A stretch of DNA of 64,000 nt, taken from the NCBI RefSeq assembly GCF_900188455.1, contig NZ_FZOL01000017.1:107755-171754 (forward strand), given 5' to 3'. Numbering within the stretch: position 1 is the stretch's first letter; each line of letters opens with the position of its first letter. Made by a program: the position numbers and the translations under genes. Below the pieces are notes generated by a model, which saw nothing but the letters and a program-made list of their open reading frames with translations, did no database searches and was not told the origin of the DNA. Of the stretch, positions 44,771 to 56,286 are shown in pieces. The DNA is from Pseudomonas japonica (lineage in GTDB: Bacteria > Pseudomonadota > Gammaproteobacteria > Pseudomonadales > Pseudomonadaceae).

Positions 44771-45716
44771 CTGCGCTCCCTGTCAACTCATCTACGATCG
44801 CCGAAGCAATCGGGTAACCTGTTAAATTCTCAATCCAAGCCCACTGACCATTCGGATTGATCTCCAAGAACCATAGCTTCCCCGCCCGATCACATATCAA
44901 ATCGATAGCGCCGAAACGCAACCCCAGGCGCTGAACAAGCTGGACACACATCTGTTGAACACCTAGTTCGAGAACAATTTTTTCATGCCGCAGATCAGTA
45001 CGGCTCCCCTTTCGCCAGTCGGTCTCAGTTTCAGCGTTATCTTGCGACCAGATCGCCGTAGCAAACACTCGTTTGCCTACAACGGTCACGCGAACATCGT
45101 ATTGCTTTAAGACTTCGGACTGAACGATGAATGGGGTCAGTCTCATTGCATCCGACTGATCATCCTCAATCCCTGAAAGACGAGAAGTGAAAATGACGCG
45201 CTCCGTCTCGCCTGTCAGCACTGCTTGGCGAAGGGGCTTACCAATCGCCTGGCCCAACGCAGTTATAGACCTTGCACATGAGATGTCGTTTGTAATGCAT
45301 GCCTCCGGCACGTGGAAACCAATCTCTTGGGCGAGAAGAAGCTGCATGGGCTTGTCCTCAGCCAAGAAAATCCTGGTGGGTGAGTTCAGCCACCGCCCCT
45401 CCAAACGACAGTAGAGGCTTTTCAGAAAGCTACTCCACTCCGCCTCGATGTAAGCACGCTCTCCAGGATCCGTAACTGTGTCCGGCACAACCGGTGCACC
45501 TGGCCTACGGAAATATGCTCCTGTTATCTGCGGCCCACGCACAACCGCCCCATTCAGAGAAATAGACCAGGCGTCCCGGGGATAACCTGCCATCGAGCAC
45601 AACGCTTGTGGTAAGTGCTCGGTATTAAGTCGGACAAAAGGCTGGCCACGTCGACGAAGCTCAGCCACGACATAATCCATTGTGATATCACGACGATTTG
45701 TCACCAACAGCAACAT
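44763..45716 (-). CDS. Graspetide (omega-ester peptide) synthetase, ATP-grasp
   Basis: A 317-aa protein of the MvdC/MvdD type. It opens LLLVTNRRDITMDYVVAELRRRG, has GAYFRRPGAP and the ATP-binding region KPLRQAVLTGE, and ends with the metal-binding LRFGAIDLICD and LWFLEINPNGQWAWIE, a signature of ribosomal-peptide maturases that form macrolactones or macrolactams between Thr/Ser/Lys and Glu/Asp side chains using ATP. It follows the precursor gene by 14 bp and overlaps the membrane protein gene. Only one synthetase is present, so a single bond class, probably esters, is expected. Confidence 0.85.
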   Translation of the reverse strand: MLLLVTNRRDITMDYVVAELRRRGQPFVRLNTEHLPQALCSMAGYPRDAWSISLNGAVVRGPQITGAYFRRPGAPVVPDTVTDPGERAYIEAEWSSFLKSLYCRLEGRWLNSPTRIFLAEDKPMQLLLAQEIGFHVPEACITNDISCARSITALGQAIGKPLRQAVLTGETERVIFTSRLSGIEDDQSDAMRLTPFIVQSEVLKQYDVRVTVVGKRVFATAIWSQDNAETETDWRKGSRTDLRHEKIVLELGVQQMCVQLVQRLGLRFGAIDLICDRAGKLWFLEINPNGQWAWIENLTGYPIASAIVDELTGSAVV

Positions 45717-45730
45717 GATGCGCTTCCAAG

Positions 45731-46207
45731 TCAGTCCGAGTAATAGCGAGCGTCTAGCCCGAAAGTAGGATCACCGTTGTCGTCGCGCTCCAGTTCGACA
45801 TTGGTCTTGGTAATCAACTCAAGAATGTGGTTGGCACTGCATTTATCATCACGCTCGCTGGTCGCATCGGTTTTGGTTACGAGCTGCATTAGGTGACTGC
45901 TTGAGCCTGAACCAAATGATCGATCGCGGTACGGACTGGGGTCATCGTCATCGCTCTCGACCCTCTGGTAGGTTTTAGTCAACAGCTCTATCTGCCAGGA
46001 CGCCTCGTCATCCTGCTCGGCATTGACCTTGGTCTTGGTCATCAGCTCGTCCAGAGCGCCATCGGCGATGATCGGTGCTGCACCATCCGCAGTTTCAACG
46101 ACCCACATGTGGAGATCAGTGGAGTAGAAGCCAGAGATGCTGTCTTCACCCGTTCTGGGTGTCGCAAATCTGGATAGAAACGGCGACAAATTTTGCAGAG
46201 CTCCCAC
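45731..46207 (-). CDS. Multi-core graspetide precursor peptide
   Basis: A 158-aa precursor. The leader contains PFLSRFA (residues 9-15), matching the PFFARFL recognition helix of microviridin-type leaders. Four repeated cores follow with consensus LxTKTxxxxExDD: T57-K58-T59 with E64, D66, D67; T77-T79 with E84, D86, D87; T111-T113 with E118, D120, D121; and T133-T135 with E140, D142, D143. Thr and Glu/Asp side chains are the expected ring partners. The GTG at 46207 is chosen because AGGAG lies 8 nt upstream and it gives a compact leader; upstream ATGs at 46264 and 46321 lack a good site. The synthetase gene follows at 14 bp. The C-terminal tail (YYSD) is acidic. Confidence 0.82.
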   Translation of the reverse strand: MGALQNLSPFLSRFATPRTGEDSISGFYSTDLHMWVVETADGAAPIIADGALDELMTKTKVNAEQDDEASWQIELLTKTYQRVESDDDDPSPYRDRSFGSGSSSHLMQLVTKTDATSERDDKCSANHILELITKTNVELERDDNGDPTFGLDARYYSD

Positions 46208-46420
46208 GCTGGCGTCTCCTATGCCTGTAAGTCGCCAAGGGCGGCAACGCCCTGACAGTACCATTTCGCCAGCATTACGGTAAGTGATAGTTGAGAGTTC
46301 GAGAAACCGAGCGCATAGCACTTTGTGTTAACTGAATCGAAAATCCATCTGGCCTGTCCGAACAGATAGTGCTAGGTAGCATCGCGCCTAACTCCACTCC
46401 TGCCCCCAACCAATCGGAGT

Positions 46421-47206
46421 TCAACTATCGCTCAACAGGTGCATGATCTCACTGACCCAATCAAAAAAACACGTCTTATTTAGCAGATCGATCTTCGAAA
46501 AATAGTTTTCACTCTCAAGATCAAACAGGGGCCAGACCACTACCCAATATGCGAAAATTACTGCCACTCCGAGAAACTCACCATCATCATGAAGCGACGC
46601 CCACGCGAAAGGCATTTCATCATTTTTTGTAGAGACCAAGCTCGCACTCTTCGGTGGCCAATAATAAAGAAATGGGGTATGAACAAAATCGCTATCCACG
46701 CCATGAAACAAATGCTCGCAGACCTGCTTATTTATTGAACTTCCATGCGGCGAGGACAGAAACTCACTAGCGTACTTCTCTCCATCAAGTTTCAATGCGT
46801 GTAGCGCTCTCCAAGCAACTGAGATGACAAATTTCTCCAGAACTCTAGATTTCGGCTCGTCATAGTCATATCTACCCAAGTAGAACTCTGTTTCGAAAAC
46901 GCCGTGAATTTCCACAGGAGTGATGGGCAGAGTTCTCCACGAACTCATTTCGTCAACGTTACTCGGCATCAACAAGCTTGGGACGTGCCGTTCAATATTA
47001 GATCCCAAGAGGCTATCACACTCAATGCACATCAGGTTAGGTTTCGGAAGGTCTTGTTTTGGAAGATCTTTTCGGCCAACCCATCGAAACTGAAACTTTT
47101 TTTGCCCTGACTCACTCACCTCACCAGTTAATCTCTTACGAATAAAGTTCGGAATGACATGGCTATCAGCCATTTTTTTCTCCAAACCGCATGCAATACA
47201 AGCCAT
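46421..47206 (-). CDS. HNH-like zinc-motif protein
   Basis: A 261-aa protein with N-terminal CIACGLEKKMADSHVIPNF and later LMCIECDSLLGSNIERHVP. The paired CxxC motifs with SHxIP form a zinc-ribbon/HNH-like fold seen in a family of phage- and defence-associated putative nucleases. The C-terminal two thirds have no recognised motif. ATG at 47206. It is on the same strand as the graspetide operon but 213 bp away, so probably separate. Nuclease activity is inferred from the motif only. Confidence 0.6.
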   Translation of the reverse strand: MACIACGLEKKMADSHVIPNFIRKRLTGEVSESGQKKFQFRWVGRKDLPKQDLPKPNLMCIECDSLLGSNIERHVPSLLMPSNVDEMSSWRTLPITPVEIHGVFETEFYLGRYDYDEPKSRVLEKFVISVAWRALHALKLDGEKYASEFLSSPHGSSINKQVCEHLFHGVDSDFVHTPFLYYWPPKSASLVSTKNDEMPFAWASLHDDGEFLGVAVIFAYWVVVWPLFDLESENYFSKIDLLNKTCFFDWVSEIMHLLSDS

Positions 47207-47498
47207 CCTAACCCCCCCAGAGTACCAAACCCAAACAAACGTACATTATATTCCAACTTGAGAATATCTAGCCCTAGGTAAGCAGCGCCGAGGTGTGACC
47301 GGCCAAGCTCAACGGAGGCCAAGAATGGTAAGAGATAGAGGCGTGGTTGGCTACATTTCAACGCTTAAGTACTCTCTGAGGGGTGAGTAACGCAGATTCC
47401 CAAAGCATATCAATGTAATGGTCGTAGGGTGATTGAAAACTCCACTAGATGTGATAGCTTCTCGCGCCTGAGCAAACCTCGTAGACAAAGGAGTTGGT

Positions 47499-48455
47499 GT
47501 GAATCCGGATTGGGTAAGAGATTTCATTGAGAATTTTGCATCGGCCACCATCGGCGACATGGACATCCCAGAGCTAGTCAACGGAAAAGTTCTGCACACA
47601 CCTAATCGGCTGTTCAAGGTCAGAGCTTGTAACGAGTACTCGCTGAAGAACCTGGCTGAGAAAACTCTCTATCTGAGCGTAGCCAATGAGTTTAACGACC
47701 CATACGACACAGCTTTCTGGATTGACTATCGGAAGCTCGCTGCTTGGGAGAAACTCGTTGAGCTTGGCTTCAGCGATGATCAGGTCGTGACTGCGCTCGC
47801 CTCCGAAGACCCTATTTCAGCGGTGATTACGCTCGCTTCGGCTCATGACCCACACCTTCTACATGTTGACCAATGGCTACACGAAGTAGAGGTTTTGGCG
47901 TCAAACCACCAGGCTGGGCAGCTCACGACCCTCATTGAGCAGCTCAAAAGCAGCTACAAAATCTGCAGCCTGAGCGAGCGTGTGGACTCGATGTTGATGT
48001 GGAGTCACTATGGCCACAACCACACCGGTTTTGCCATGGAGTACGATTTCTCAGGCCTTCATCGAAATCATCTTTCGACCCTCACGCTCTGGCCGGTCGC
48101 CTACACAGATAAGTTGTTCGACATCACCCATATTTTCAGAGCTCACCGTCTGGGTAAGGACTACAACGCGCTTTTTGGCATTGCTGCATCGCTGTGCAAA
48201 GCTGTCGACTGGCATTATGAGCGCGAGTGGCGCTGGGTGGTTCCAGATGACGATAGAAAGGTCAAAGGTATCAATGTCGATGCGCCCCTGAAGGCCGTTC
48301 ATCTTGGGGCTAAAATCTCGGATGCTGACGCGCTTGAGATCTTGAAAATATGCAAAGAAATCGAAATCCCGGCCTATCGGGTCACACTTGCACCTAACGA
48401 ATACCGGATGGTTTCGGAGCCCACTAACCTGGACGATTGGTGTTCTGCCCGCTGA
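47499..48455 (+). CDS. DUF2971 family protein
   Basis: A 318-aa protein with the DUF2971 sequence landmarks LYLSVANEFNDPYDTAFW, KICSLSERVDSMLMWSHYGHNHTGFAMEYD and WHYEREWRWV. The family is widespread in accessory regions and often near defence genes; its biochemical activity is not established. GTG at 47499 has AAGGAG 5 nt upstream. It is divergent from the HNH-like gene, with 292 bp between starts that contain no further feature I can support. Last gene before the right end repeats. Confidence 0.8.
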   Translation: MNPDWVRDFIENFASATIGDMDIPELVNGKVLHTPNRLFKVRACNEYSLKNLAEKTLYLSVANEFNDPYDTAFWIDYRKLAAWEKLVELGFSDDQVVTALASEDPISAVITLASAHDPHLLHVDQWLHEVEVLASNHQAGQLTTLIEQLKSSYKICSLSERVDSMLMWSHYGHNHTGFAMEYDFSGLHRNHLSTLTLWPVAYTDKLFDITHIFRAHRLGKDYNALFGIAASLCKAVDWHYEREWRWVVPDDDRKVKGINVDAPLKAVHLGAKISDADALEILKICKEIEIPAYRVTLAPNEYRMVSEPTNLDDWCSAR

Positions 48456-48725
48456 CGGGAGGCAGTAAGCGATTTCGATGACGACTAAGGCCTAGCCTCC
48501 ACCTATGGTATGGGGAGGCAAAGTCCTGAGATTGAACACACAAACTTCTCTTGCAATATGTTTTTCTCTCTAGCTGGGCGAAAGCATGTTCGCTGAAAAT
48601 TTCTTTGCAGCTAACTGACCTTTGAGACCCCTGGCCGTCGAATGTGGCGGCCAGTGCAGGCCTAGATTGCTAAGGAGACCTCTCAAATGCCTGTTTGTCC
48701 TAGCGATGATTCGCCGTGTACCGCT

Positions 48726-48851
48726 AATTCTCATTTCTGATGACACTTTTGCGCTGATTCTCAAATCTGATGACCGGAGAATCTCATTTCTGTTGACGTC
48801 CCGGGCTGCAAGCCACGGTTTTCCGTCTGCAGAATCTCATTTCTGATGACC
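48726..48851. repeat. Right end-like repeats of the accessory island
   Basis: Four copies of AATCTCATTTCTGATGAC-like units at 48726-48745, 48756-48775, 48779-48798 and 48832-48851, inverted relative to the two copies at 9023-9062. The arrangement (two on one side, four on the other, all pointing inward) is like Tn7-type asymmetric ends. Immediately beyond is a GC-rich, host-like secreted-protein gene. The 270 bp before them (48456-48725) show no gene. Confidence 0.6.
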
Positions 48852-48995
48852 GACGACGCGCGGGTGTACAACCGCCCTTTCCGGCCACGGGCGTGGTCGC
48901 GAACAAAGGCAGGGAAAATGGGGAAAAGGCGCCGGGAAGCTATAGTTACTGGCCTTGGGGGATCACGCGTTAGCCGCTTGCCGGCAGGTGCTGCC

Positions 48996-49358
48996 ATGAA
49001 ACCGATCGATCTCGCGCCGTTGCTGGCGCTCTGTCTTGTCGCTGGAACCCAGGCGGACGACCGCCCGCTGCCGGGCCATGACGCCAGCGGCACGTTCATC
49101 TACTACGGGGCGGACCAGCCGTTCGCCCATCCGTTCCCGCCCTCGTTGAGTTCGGTACCGCCGAAGCGCTATATCCCGACAGCACCCCGTACCTTCATCC
49201 CCGTCGCCAGCCGGCACAACTTTGCCGATTCGCGCCTGCCGACGGTCACCGATACCACCGCCCGTGTCTTCATCCGCGTCTACGACGCGGAACACGGGGT
49301 CCATGTCAACGAGGAAGTCAGCGATCCGGCGTGCCAGCTCGCCTGCCTGCGCCACTGA
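48996..49358 (+). CDS. Small secreted or periplasmic hypothetical protein
   Basis: A 120-aa protein with a signal peptide (MKPIDLAPLLALCLVAGTQA, likely cleavage near residue 20). The mature part is Pro- and His-rich (ADQPFAHPFPPSL) with two Cys in the C-terminal CQLACLRH. It converges on the response regulator gene, 7 bp apart. His/Cys content beside a copper-oxidase locus could mean metal binding, but this is speculation. Host-like composition marks the right junction of the island. Confidence 0.65.
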   Translation: MKPIDLAPLLALCLVAGTQADDRPLPGHDASGTFIYYGADQPFAHPFPPSLSSVPPKRYIPTAPRTFIPVASRHNFADSRLPTVTDTTARVFIRVYDAEHGVHVNEEVSDPACQLACLRH

Positions 49359-49365
49359 CAAACCC

Positions 49366-50793
49366 TTACCAGTGGCGTTTGTCCGGGCGTTCGAGGCCGA
49401 GCTTCTCGATGCGATAGCGCAGCATGTCGCGGCTCAGCCCCAGCAGGCGGGCGGACTTGGTGACGTTCCAGTCGGTCTTGTCGAGCATCCTGCGCACCAT
49501 ATCGCGCTCGACCTCCGGCAGGTTCATCGATTCAGTGCCGTTGTGCGGCGGTCGAGGCTCCAGGTGCGGGGTTTCCTGGAGTACGGGCAGGTCGTCGACC
49601 AGACCGTGGCAGACGTTCAACTGGTGCGCGGCGATGGTCTCGCTGGGCGCCAGCAACACGGTCTGTTCGAGCATGTTGCGCAGCTCGCGCACGTTGCCCG
49701 GCCATCCGTAGTTGAGCAGCAGCTCTTGCGCCTGCTCGCTGAAATGCAGATTCGGCTTGCCGTAGCGCTTGCCATGGCTGGCGAGGAAGTGCCGGGCCAG
49801 CAACAGGATGTCCTGGCCCCGGGCATGCAGGCGCGGGACCTTGATCGAAATGATGCGCAGGCGGAAAAACAGGTCCCGGCGGAATTTTCCCTGCTGGACC
49901 ATCTGCTCCAGGTTGCAGTTGGTGGCGCTGATCACCCGCAGATCGACCTTGCGCTCCTTGACCGAACCGACCCTGCGGATGGTCCGGTCCTCCAGCAGCT
50001 TGAGCAGCTTTGCCTGCAGTTGCAGGTCCATTTCGCCGACTTCGTCGAGAAACAGCGTGCCGCCGTCCGCCGCCTCGACCAGGCCGGTACGGCGCTCCCT
50101 GGCGTCGGTGAAGGCGCCTTTCTCATGACCGAACAACTCTGACTCCAGCAGGTTCGAGGGAATCGCCGCGCAGTTGAACTCGATGAACGGGCCCTTGCTG
50201 CGCGGTCCGTCGAAATGCAGTGCGCGCGCCACCAGTTCCTTGCCGGTGCCGGTTTCCCCCTCCACCAGTACCGGTGGCAGGTCGGTGTTGGCCATGCGCC
50301 GCTCGGCATCGAGCAACTGGGCGATGGTGGTCTTGAGCTGCTGCATGGGCGCCGATTCGCCGATCAGCGCCTGCACCCCGGACTTCTGCGCTTCCCGCTC
50401 CTGATAGAACGACAGCGTGCGCTCCATCCGTTCAGTGGCCAGGGCCTTGTCCAGCAGCAGCTTGAGCTCGGTCAGGGCGACGGGCTTGGTGACGTAGTGA
50501 AAGGCCCCCTCCTTCATCGCGATCACCGCATCCTCGACGTTGCCGTAGCCGGTCATCATGATCACCTTCAGATCCGGCGCGCTGATGCGCAGCTTCTGGA
50601 TCAGGTCGTGGCCACTCATGCCAGGCAGCGAGTTGTCGGTCAGCACCACGTCCGGCACGAAGCTGCCCAACTGCTCCAGCGCCTCTTCCGCGGAATGGCA
50701 GACCGTGACTTCGAAGTTCTTGCGTTCGAGGTAGGTCTGGATGTTTTCAGCCAGCAGTTCATCATCCTCGACCAGCAGAATGCTGTGTTCCAT
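49366..50793 (-). CDS. NtrC-type sigma-54-dependent response regulator
   Basis: A 475-aa regulator. Receiver domain residues 1-118 with phospho-acceptor D53 (VVLTDNSLPGMSG); AAA+ domain with Walker A GETGTGKELVA and the sigma-54 contact loop as GAFTDA rather than GAFTGA; C-terminal Fis-type HTH NVTKSARLLGLSRDMLRYRI. Its start overlaps the end of the adjacent sensor kinase gene by 32 bp. Two sigma-54 promoters with a shared upstream element lie nearby (before the oxidase and the amyloid operon), so it is the likely activator of both (inference). The layout recalls the mnxR regulator of Mn(II)-oxidising Pseudomonas. Confidence 0.9.
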   Translation of the reverse strand: MEHSILLVEDDELLAENIQTYLERKNFEVTVCHSAEEALEQLGSFVPDVVLTDNSLPGMSGHDLIQKLRISAPDLKVIMMTGYGNVEDAVIAMKEGAFHYVTKPVALTELKLLLDKALATERMERTLSFYQEREAQKSGVQALIGESAPMQQLKTTIAQLLDAERRMANTDLPPVLVEGETGTGKELVARALHFDGPRSKGPFIEFNCAAIPSNLLESELFGHEKGAFTDARERRTGLVEAADGGTLFLDEVGEMDLQLQAKLLKLLEDRTIRRVGSVKERKVDLRVISATNCNLEQMVQQGKFRRDLFFRLRIISIKVPRLHARGQDILLLARHFLASHGKRYGKPNLHFSEQAQELLLNYGWPGNVRELRNMLEQTVLLAPSETIAAHQLNVCHGLVDDLPVLQETPHLEPRPPHNGTESMNLPEVERDMVRRMLDKTDWNVTKSARLLGLSRDMLRYRIEKLGLERPDKRHW

Positions 50794-52246
50794 AGTCGCC
50801 TCCCGTTGCCACCTTGAAGTTGAGTCGCACGCGGGTTCCTTCCTGCTCGCGGCTGGTCAGTTCGACCGAGCCCGCGAAGCGTTCCATTATTCTTTTCACC
50901 AGCGCCAGACCGACGCCCAGCCCGCCTTGCTTGGTCGTGAAAAACGGCTTGAAGACCATCTGTTGCTGCTGGGGGCTCATGCCCTTGCCGGTATCGCTCA
51001 AGGTCATGCCCAGTTGTCCGGGGTGCGAGGCGTCGATGTCGATCGTCAGCACGCCGCCCTTGGGCATGGCTTCCAGGGCATTGGCGAACAGGCTATTGAG
51101 AATTTGCGTGAGCAGCACCGGTTGGCTGACGACCGGTTCGACAGATGGCGTCTCGAAGCGCACATCGACACCGTTGCGCCGGATCAGCGGGTCATAGGCA
51201 CTCAAGGTGTCCTCGATGGCCGCGACCAGGTCCACCGCTTCGCCGTCGTCGTTGCTCGGACGCATGGACGCCAGCAGTTCGCGGACCCAGCGGGACATGC
51301 GATCGACCTGGTTGATGATGTCGCCGATGTTCTTCTGCGCGCCCGAGCTGGCGATATCCATCGCCAGCTCGGCGCTGGAGCGGATGGTCGCCAGCGGATT
51401 GCGCAGGCTGTGGGCGATGGCCGAGGACATTTCGCCGAGGGCGGCGAAGGTTTCGTTGGCGATCAGTTGCCGTTGCTGGCTTTCCAGCAGGCGCGCGGCG
51501 CGCCGGACGATCCAGAACAGCGCCAGGTAGATCGCCAGGCCGCCCAGCAGCGTGGCCAGCCAGATGTTCTTGAAGCCCCGCTGGATGCGCGCCACCAGAT
51601 CCGCGGGTTCCTTGTAGATCTCCACCATGGCGATCACATGGCTTTTGTCGGCATTGAACATCGGAATGTAGTTTTCCACGAACAGGTACTGCGGCTCGCG
51701 CAGCAGCCGCTGTTCGGGACGTTCGTCGTTGATCTCGTGATAGCTGGTGGACACCGTTTCCTTCATCTCGAAGGAGTGATCCAGTTCGTCGTCATCCTCG
51801 ATTTGCAGCCCGATGAGGTCGGGATTGCTCGACCACACCACCGTGCGGTCGAGGGCATAGACATTGGCCAGCAGCAGGTCCGGCAGGTGCCCGACATGAT
51901 CGAGGAACTCGGTCCGCGCCGCCGCCCGTGATTCCGGCGGCACGTCCGGGTAGGCGTTGTCCTGGCGCGGGTCGAGCATTTCCCCCATGGTGCGCTCGGG
52001 ATGGATCGCGGCATGGCGGATCTCGGCGGCGCCGATGGCCTGGACGAACTGCGCGGTGAGAATCGAGTCGCGTTCGATGCTCTCGTTCACCACGAACCGG
52101 GTGGAAACGTAGCCCAACCCCAGGGCGACGGCGCTGATGATCAGGAAGCTGCCCACTGAAAACCAGCGCAACAGGTTGAACTGCCCCTGCAACCCCGGAC
52201 GCGGCTGCGCATCGGGCACAGGGACTGGCTGGTCGGGTAAAGGCAT
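50762..52246 (-). CDS. Membrane sensor histidine kinase (first paralogue)
   Basis: A protein of 494 aa (ATG at 52246 with AGGGG 7 nt upstream; ATG at 52309 is an alternative). Two transmembrane helices (about residues 28-50 and 228-250) enclose a ~180-residue periplasmic sensor. The HisKA box is AIAHSLRNPLATIRSSAEL; the ATPase has NALEAM (N box), DTGKGM and GGLGVGLAL (G boxes). It pairs with the response regulator downstream (32-bp overlap). It is about as long as the second kinase at 56.3 kb and clearly similar to it along its length, so the two are a duplicated sensor pair. Confidence 0.88.
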   Translation of the reverse strand: MPLPDQPVPVPDAQPRPGLQGQFNLLRWFSVGSFLIISAVALGLGYVSTRFVVNESIERDSILTAQFVQAIGAAEIRHAAIHPERTMGEMLDPRQDNAYPDVPPESRAAARTEFLDHVGHLPDLLLANVYALDRTVVWSSNPDLIGLQIEDDDELDHSFEMKETVSTSYHEINDERPEQRLLREPQYLFVENYIPMFNADKSHVIAMVEIYKEPADLVARIQRGFKNIWLATLLGGLAIYLALFWIVRRAARLLESQQRQLIANETFAALGEMSSAIAHSLRNPLATIRSSAELAMDIASSGAQKNIGDIINQVDRMSRWVRELLASMRPSNDDGEAVDLVAAIEDTLSAYDPLIRRNGVDVRFETPSVEPVVSQPVLLTQILNSLFANALEAMPKGGVLTIDIDASHPGQLGMTLSDTGKGMSPQQQQMVFKPFFTTKQGGLGVGLALVKRIMERFAGSVELTSREQEGTRVRLNFKVATGGDYGTQHSAGRG

Positions 52247-52315
52247 GGATATCCCCTGTTTTACGGCATCCGCCGTTTCCGGCGTGATGCGGATCAGTGT
52301 AGGCGCCATTTGCCA

Positions 52316-53307
52316 CTATTGAACCTGCGCCATCGGTGTTCGCTGGCGTGCCGTCTCCTCGCGCAGAAACGCGATGATCGCCTGCACCGCCTGCTCATCG
52401 AGGTGCAGGTTGGGCATCGGGATCCTGTCGTAACGCTCGAACAGCGCCAGCGCGAGCGGATCCCGTTCCGCCAGCAGACGGTCCGGCTCGCGAATCCAGC
52501 GGCTCAGCCAGGCCGGATCGCGCTGTTCGGTCACCCCGATCAGGTCGGGTCCGATGCTGCGCATACCGATGTTCTGCCCATCCTCCGGGCCCAGGCTGTG
52601 GCACGAGGCACAACGGGTACGAAACAACTCTTCGCCACTGCTCGGCGGGCGAATCTCGGGCGCGCTGGCATAGCTCTGCGCATGGCTCGGCTGTTTCCAG
52701 TTCTGCAGGCTGTTGCCCAACTGGTCGGCGAGGATCCAGGGGTTCTCGAAGGGCGATGCCTTCATCCAGCGCCCGGTCTGCTGGTTGCCGACGATCAGGC
52801 TGAGGTTGTGATCACGGCTGCGCCCGTTGTCGACCCCCTCGATGAACAGACCCAGCTTGCGCCGCAGTTCGGTGATCTCGGCGAAGTCGCCGGTGAGAAA
52901 GCGCCAGCCCGGCCCGACCTTGAAGCGCCGGGCATAGGCGTCGAGCACCTCGGGGGTGTCGCTCAGCGGATCGATGCTGATGGAATAGAAGAACACGTCC
53001 CGCCCGACCCGATCCCCCAGCAGGCTCTGCACCTGGCGCAAGCGCGCGGTTTCCAGCGGGCAGGCCTCGCTGCACGAGGTGAAGATGAAGTTGATCACCA
53101 CCACCTTGCCCTTGATCAGGTCATCGAAGAAGCGCACCTGCCGCCCGTCCTGGTCGGTCAGCAGGGTGTTGGGAAAGTAATCGGCGCCCCAGGGCGTCGC
53201 CGACTCGCCGGCCGCTACCGCCGCGGTGTCGGGGGCCCGCAGCACCTGTGACGCGAGCAGGCCGCTGGCCAGCAGCAACACCAGGTGCATGGCCAGGGCC
53301 TGGCGGT

Positions 53308-53311
<4 letters not shown>
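52316..53311 (-). CDS. Sco1/SenC-cytochrome c fusion protein
   Basis: A 331-aa exported protein. After a signal/anchor (residues 1-22) comes a thioredoxin-fold Sco domain with the copper-binding CX3C (SCSEACPLE) and distal His (SRDHNLS), then a c-type cytochrome domain with haem motif CASCHSLG and distal Met in RIPMPNLHL. Sco proteins deliver copper or reduce cysteines of copper enzymes; the attached cytochrome suggests electron transfer. Start ATG at 53311 overlaps the oxidase stop (ATGA). It probably matures or accepts electrons from the multicopper oxidase. Confidence 0.88.
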
Positions 53312-56115
<2,804 letters not shown>

Positions 56116-56156
56116 CACCAACCACCTCGAATTCATGAAGGGGGTGATGGGGTCAG

Positions 56157-56172
56157 TGCAAGAAGGTCGCCA
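56157..56172 (-). promoter_or_regulatory. Sigma-54 promoter of the multicopper oxidase operon
   Basis: On the minus strand TGGCGAC-N4-TTGCA, a complete -24/-12 match with GG and GC separated by 10 bp. It lies about 42 bp before the oxidase start codon. The palindromic element at 56257-56282 lies 85 bp further upstream, fitting enhancer-type activation. Confidence 0.8.
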
Positions 56173-56256
56173 TATTTGTAACCATTGATTTCATTGATTA
56201 TTGTTCAATGGAATCAACGGGTTACCTGAAACGGCAGTAGACAGCAGGCACGTGAT

Positions 56257-56282
56257 TGGGGAATGACACCCGCAAACGGGGA
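56257..56282. promoter_or_regulatory. Candidate enhancer (UAS) upstream of the oxidase
   Basis: TGGGGAATGA directly followed by CACCCG-CAAA-CGGGGA. The same composite, TGGGGAATGA then CACCCG-N4-CGGG, occurs on the minus strand at 57793-57822 upstream of the amyloid operon. It is 85 bp upstream of a sigma-54 promoter. Probable binding site of the NtrC-type regulator at 49.4 kb (inference). Confidence 0.5.
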
Positions 56283-56286
56283 ACGT

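Noticed and set aside
44763..45716. Ordinary glutathione-synthase-like or RimK ATP-grasp enzyme
   Set aside because: The EINPNGQWAWIE ending, the adjacent precursor with PFLSRFA leader and repeated TKT...ExDD cores fit a graspetide synthetase specifically.
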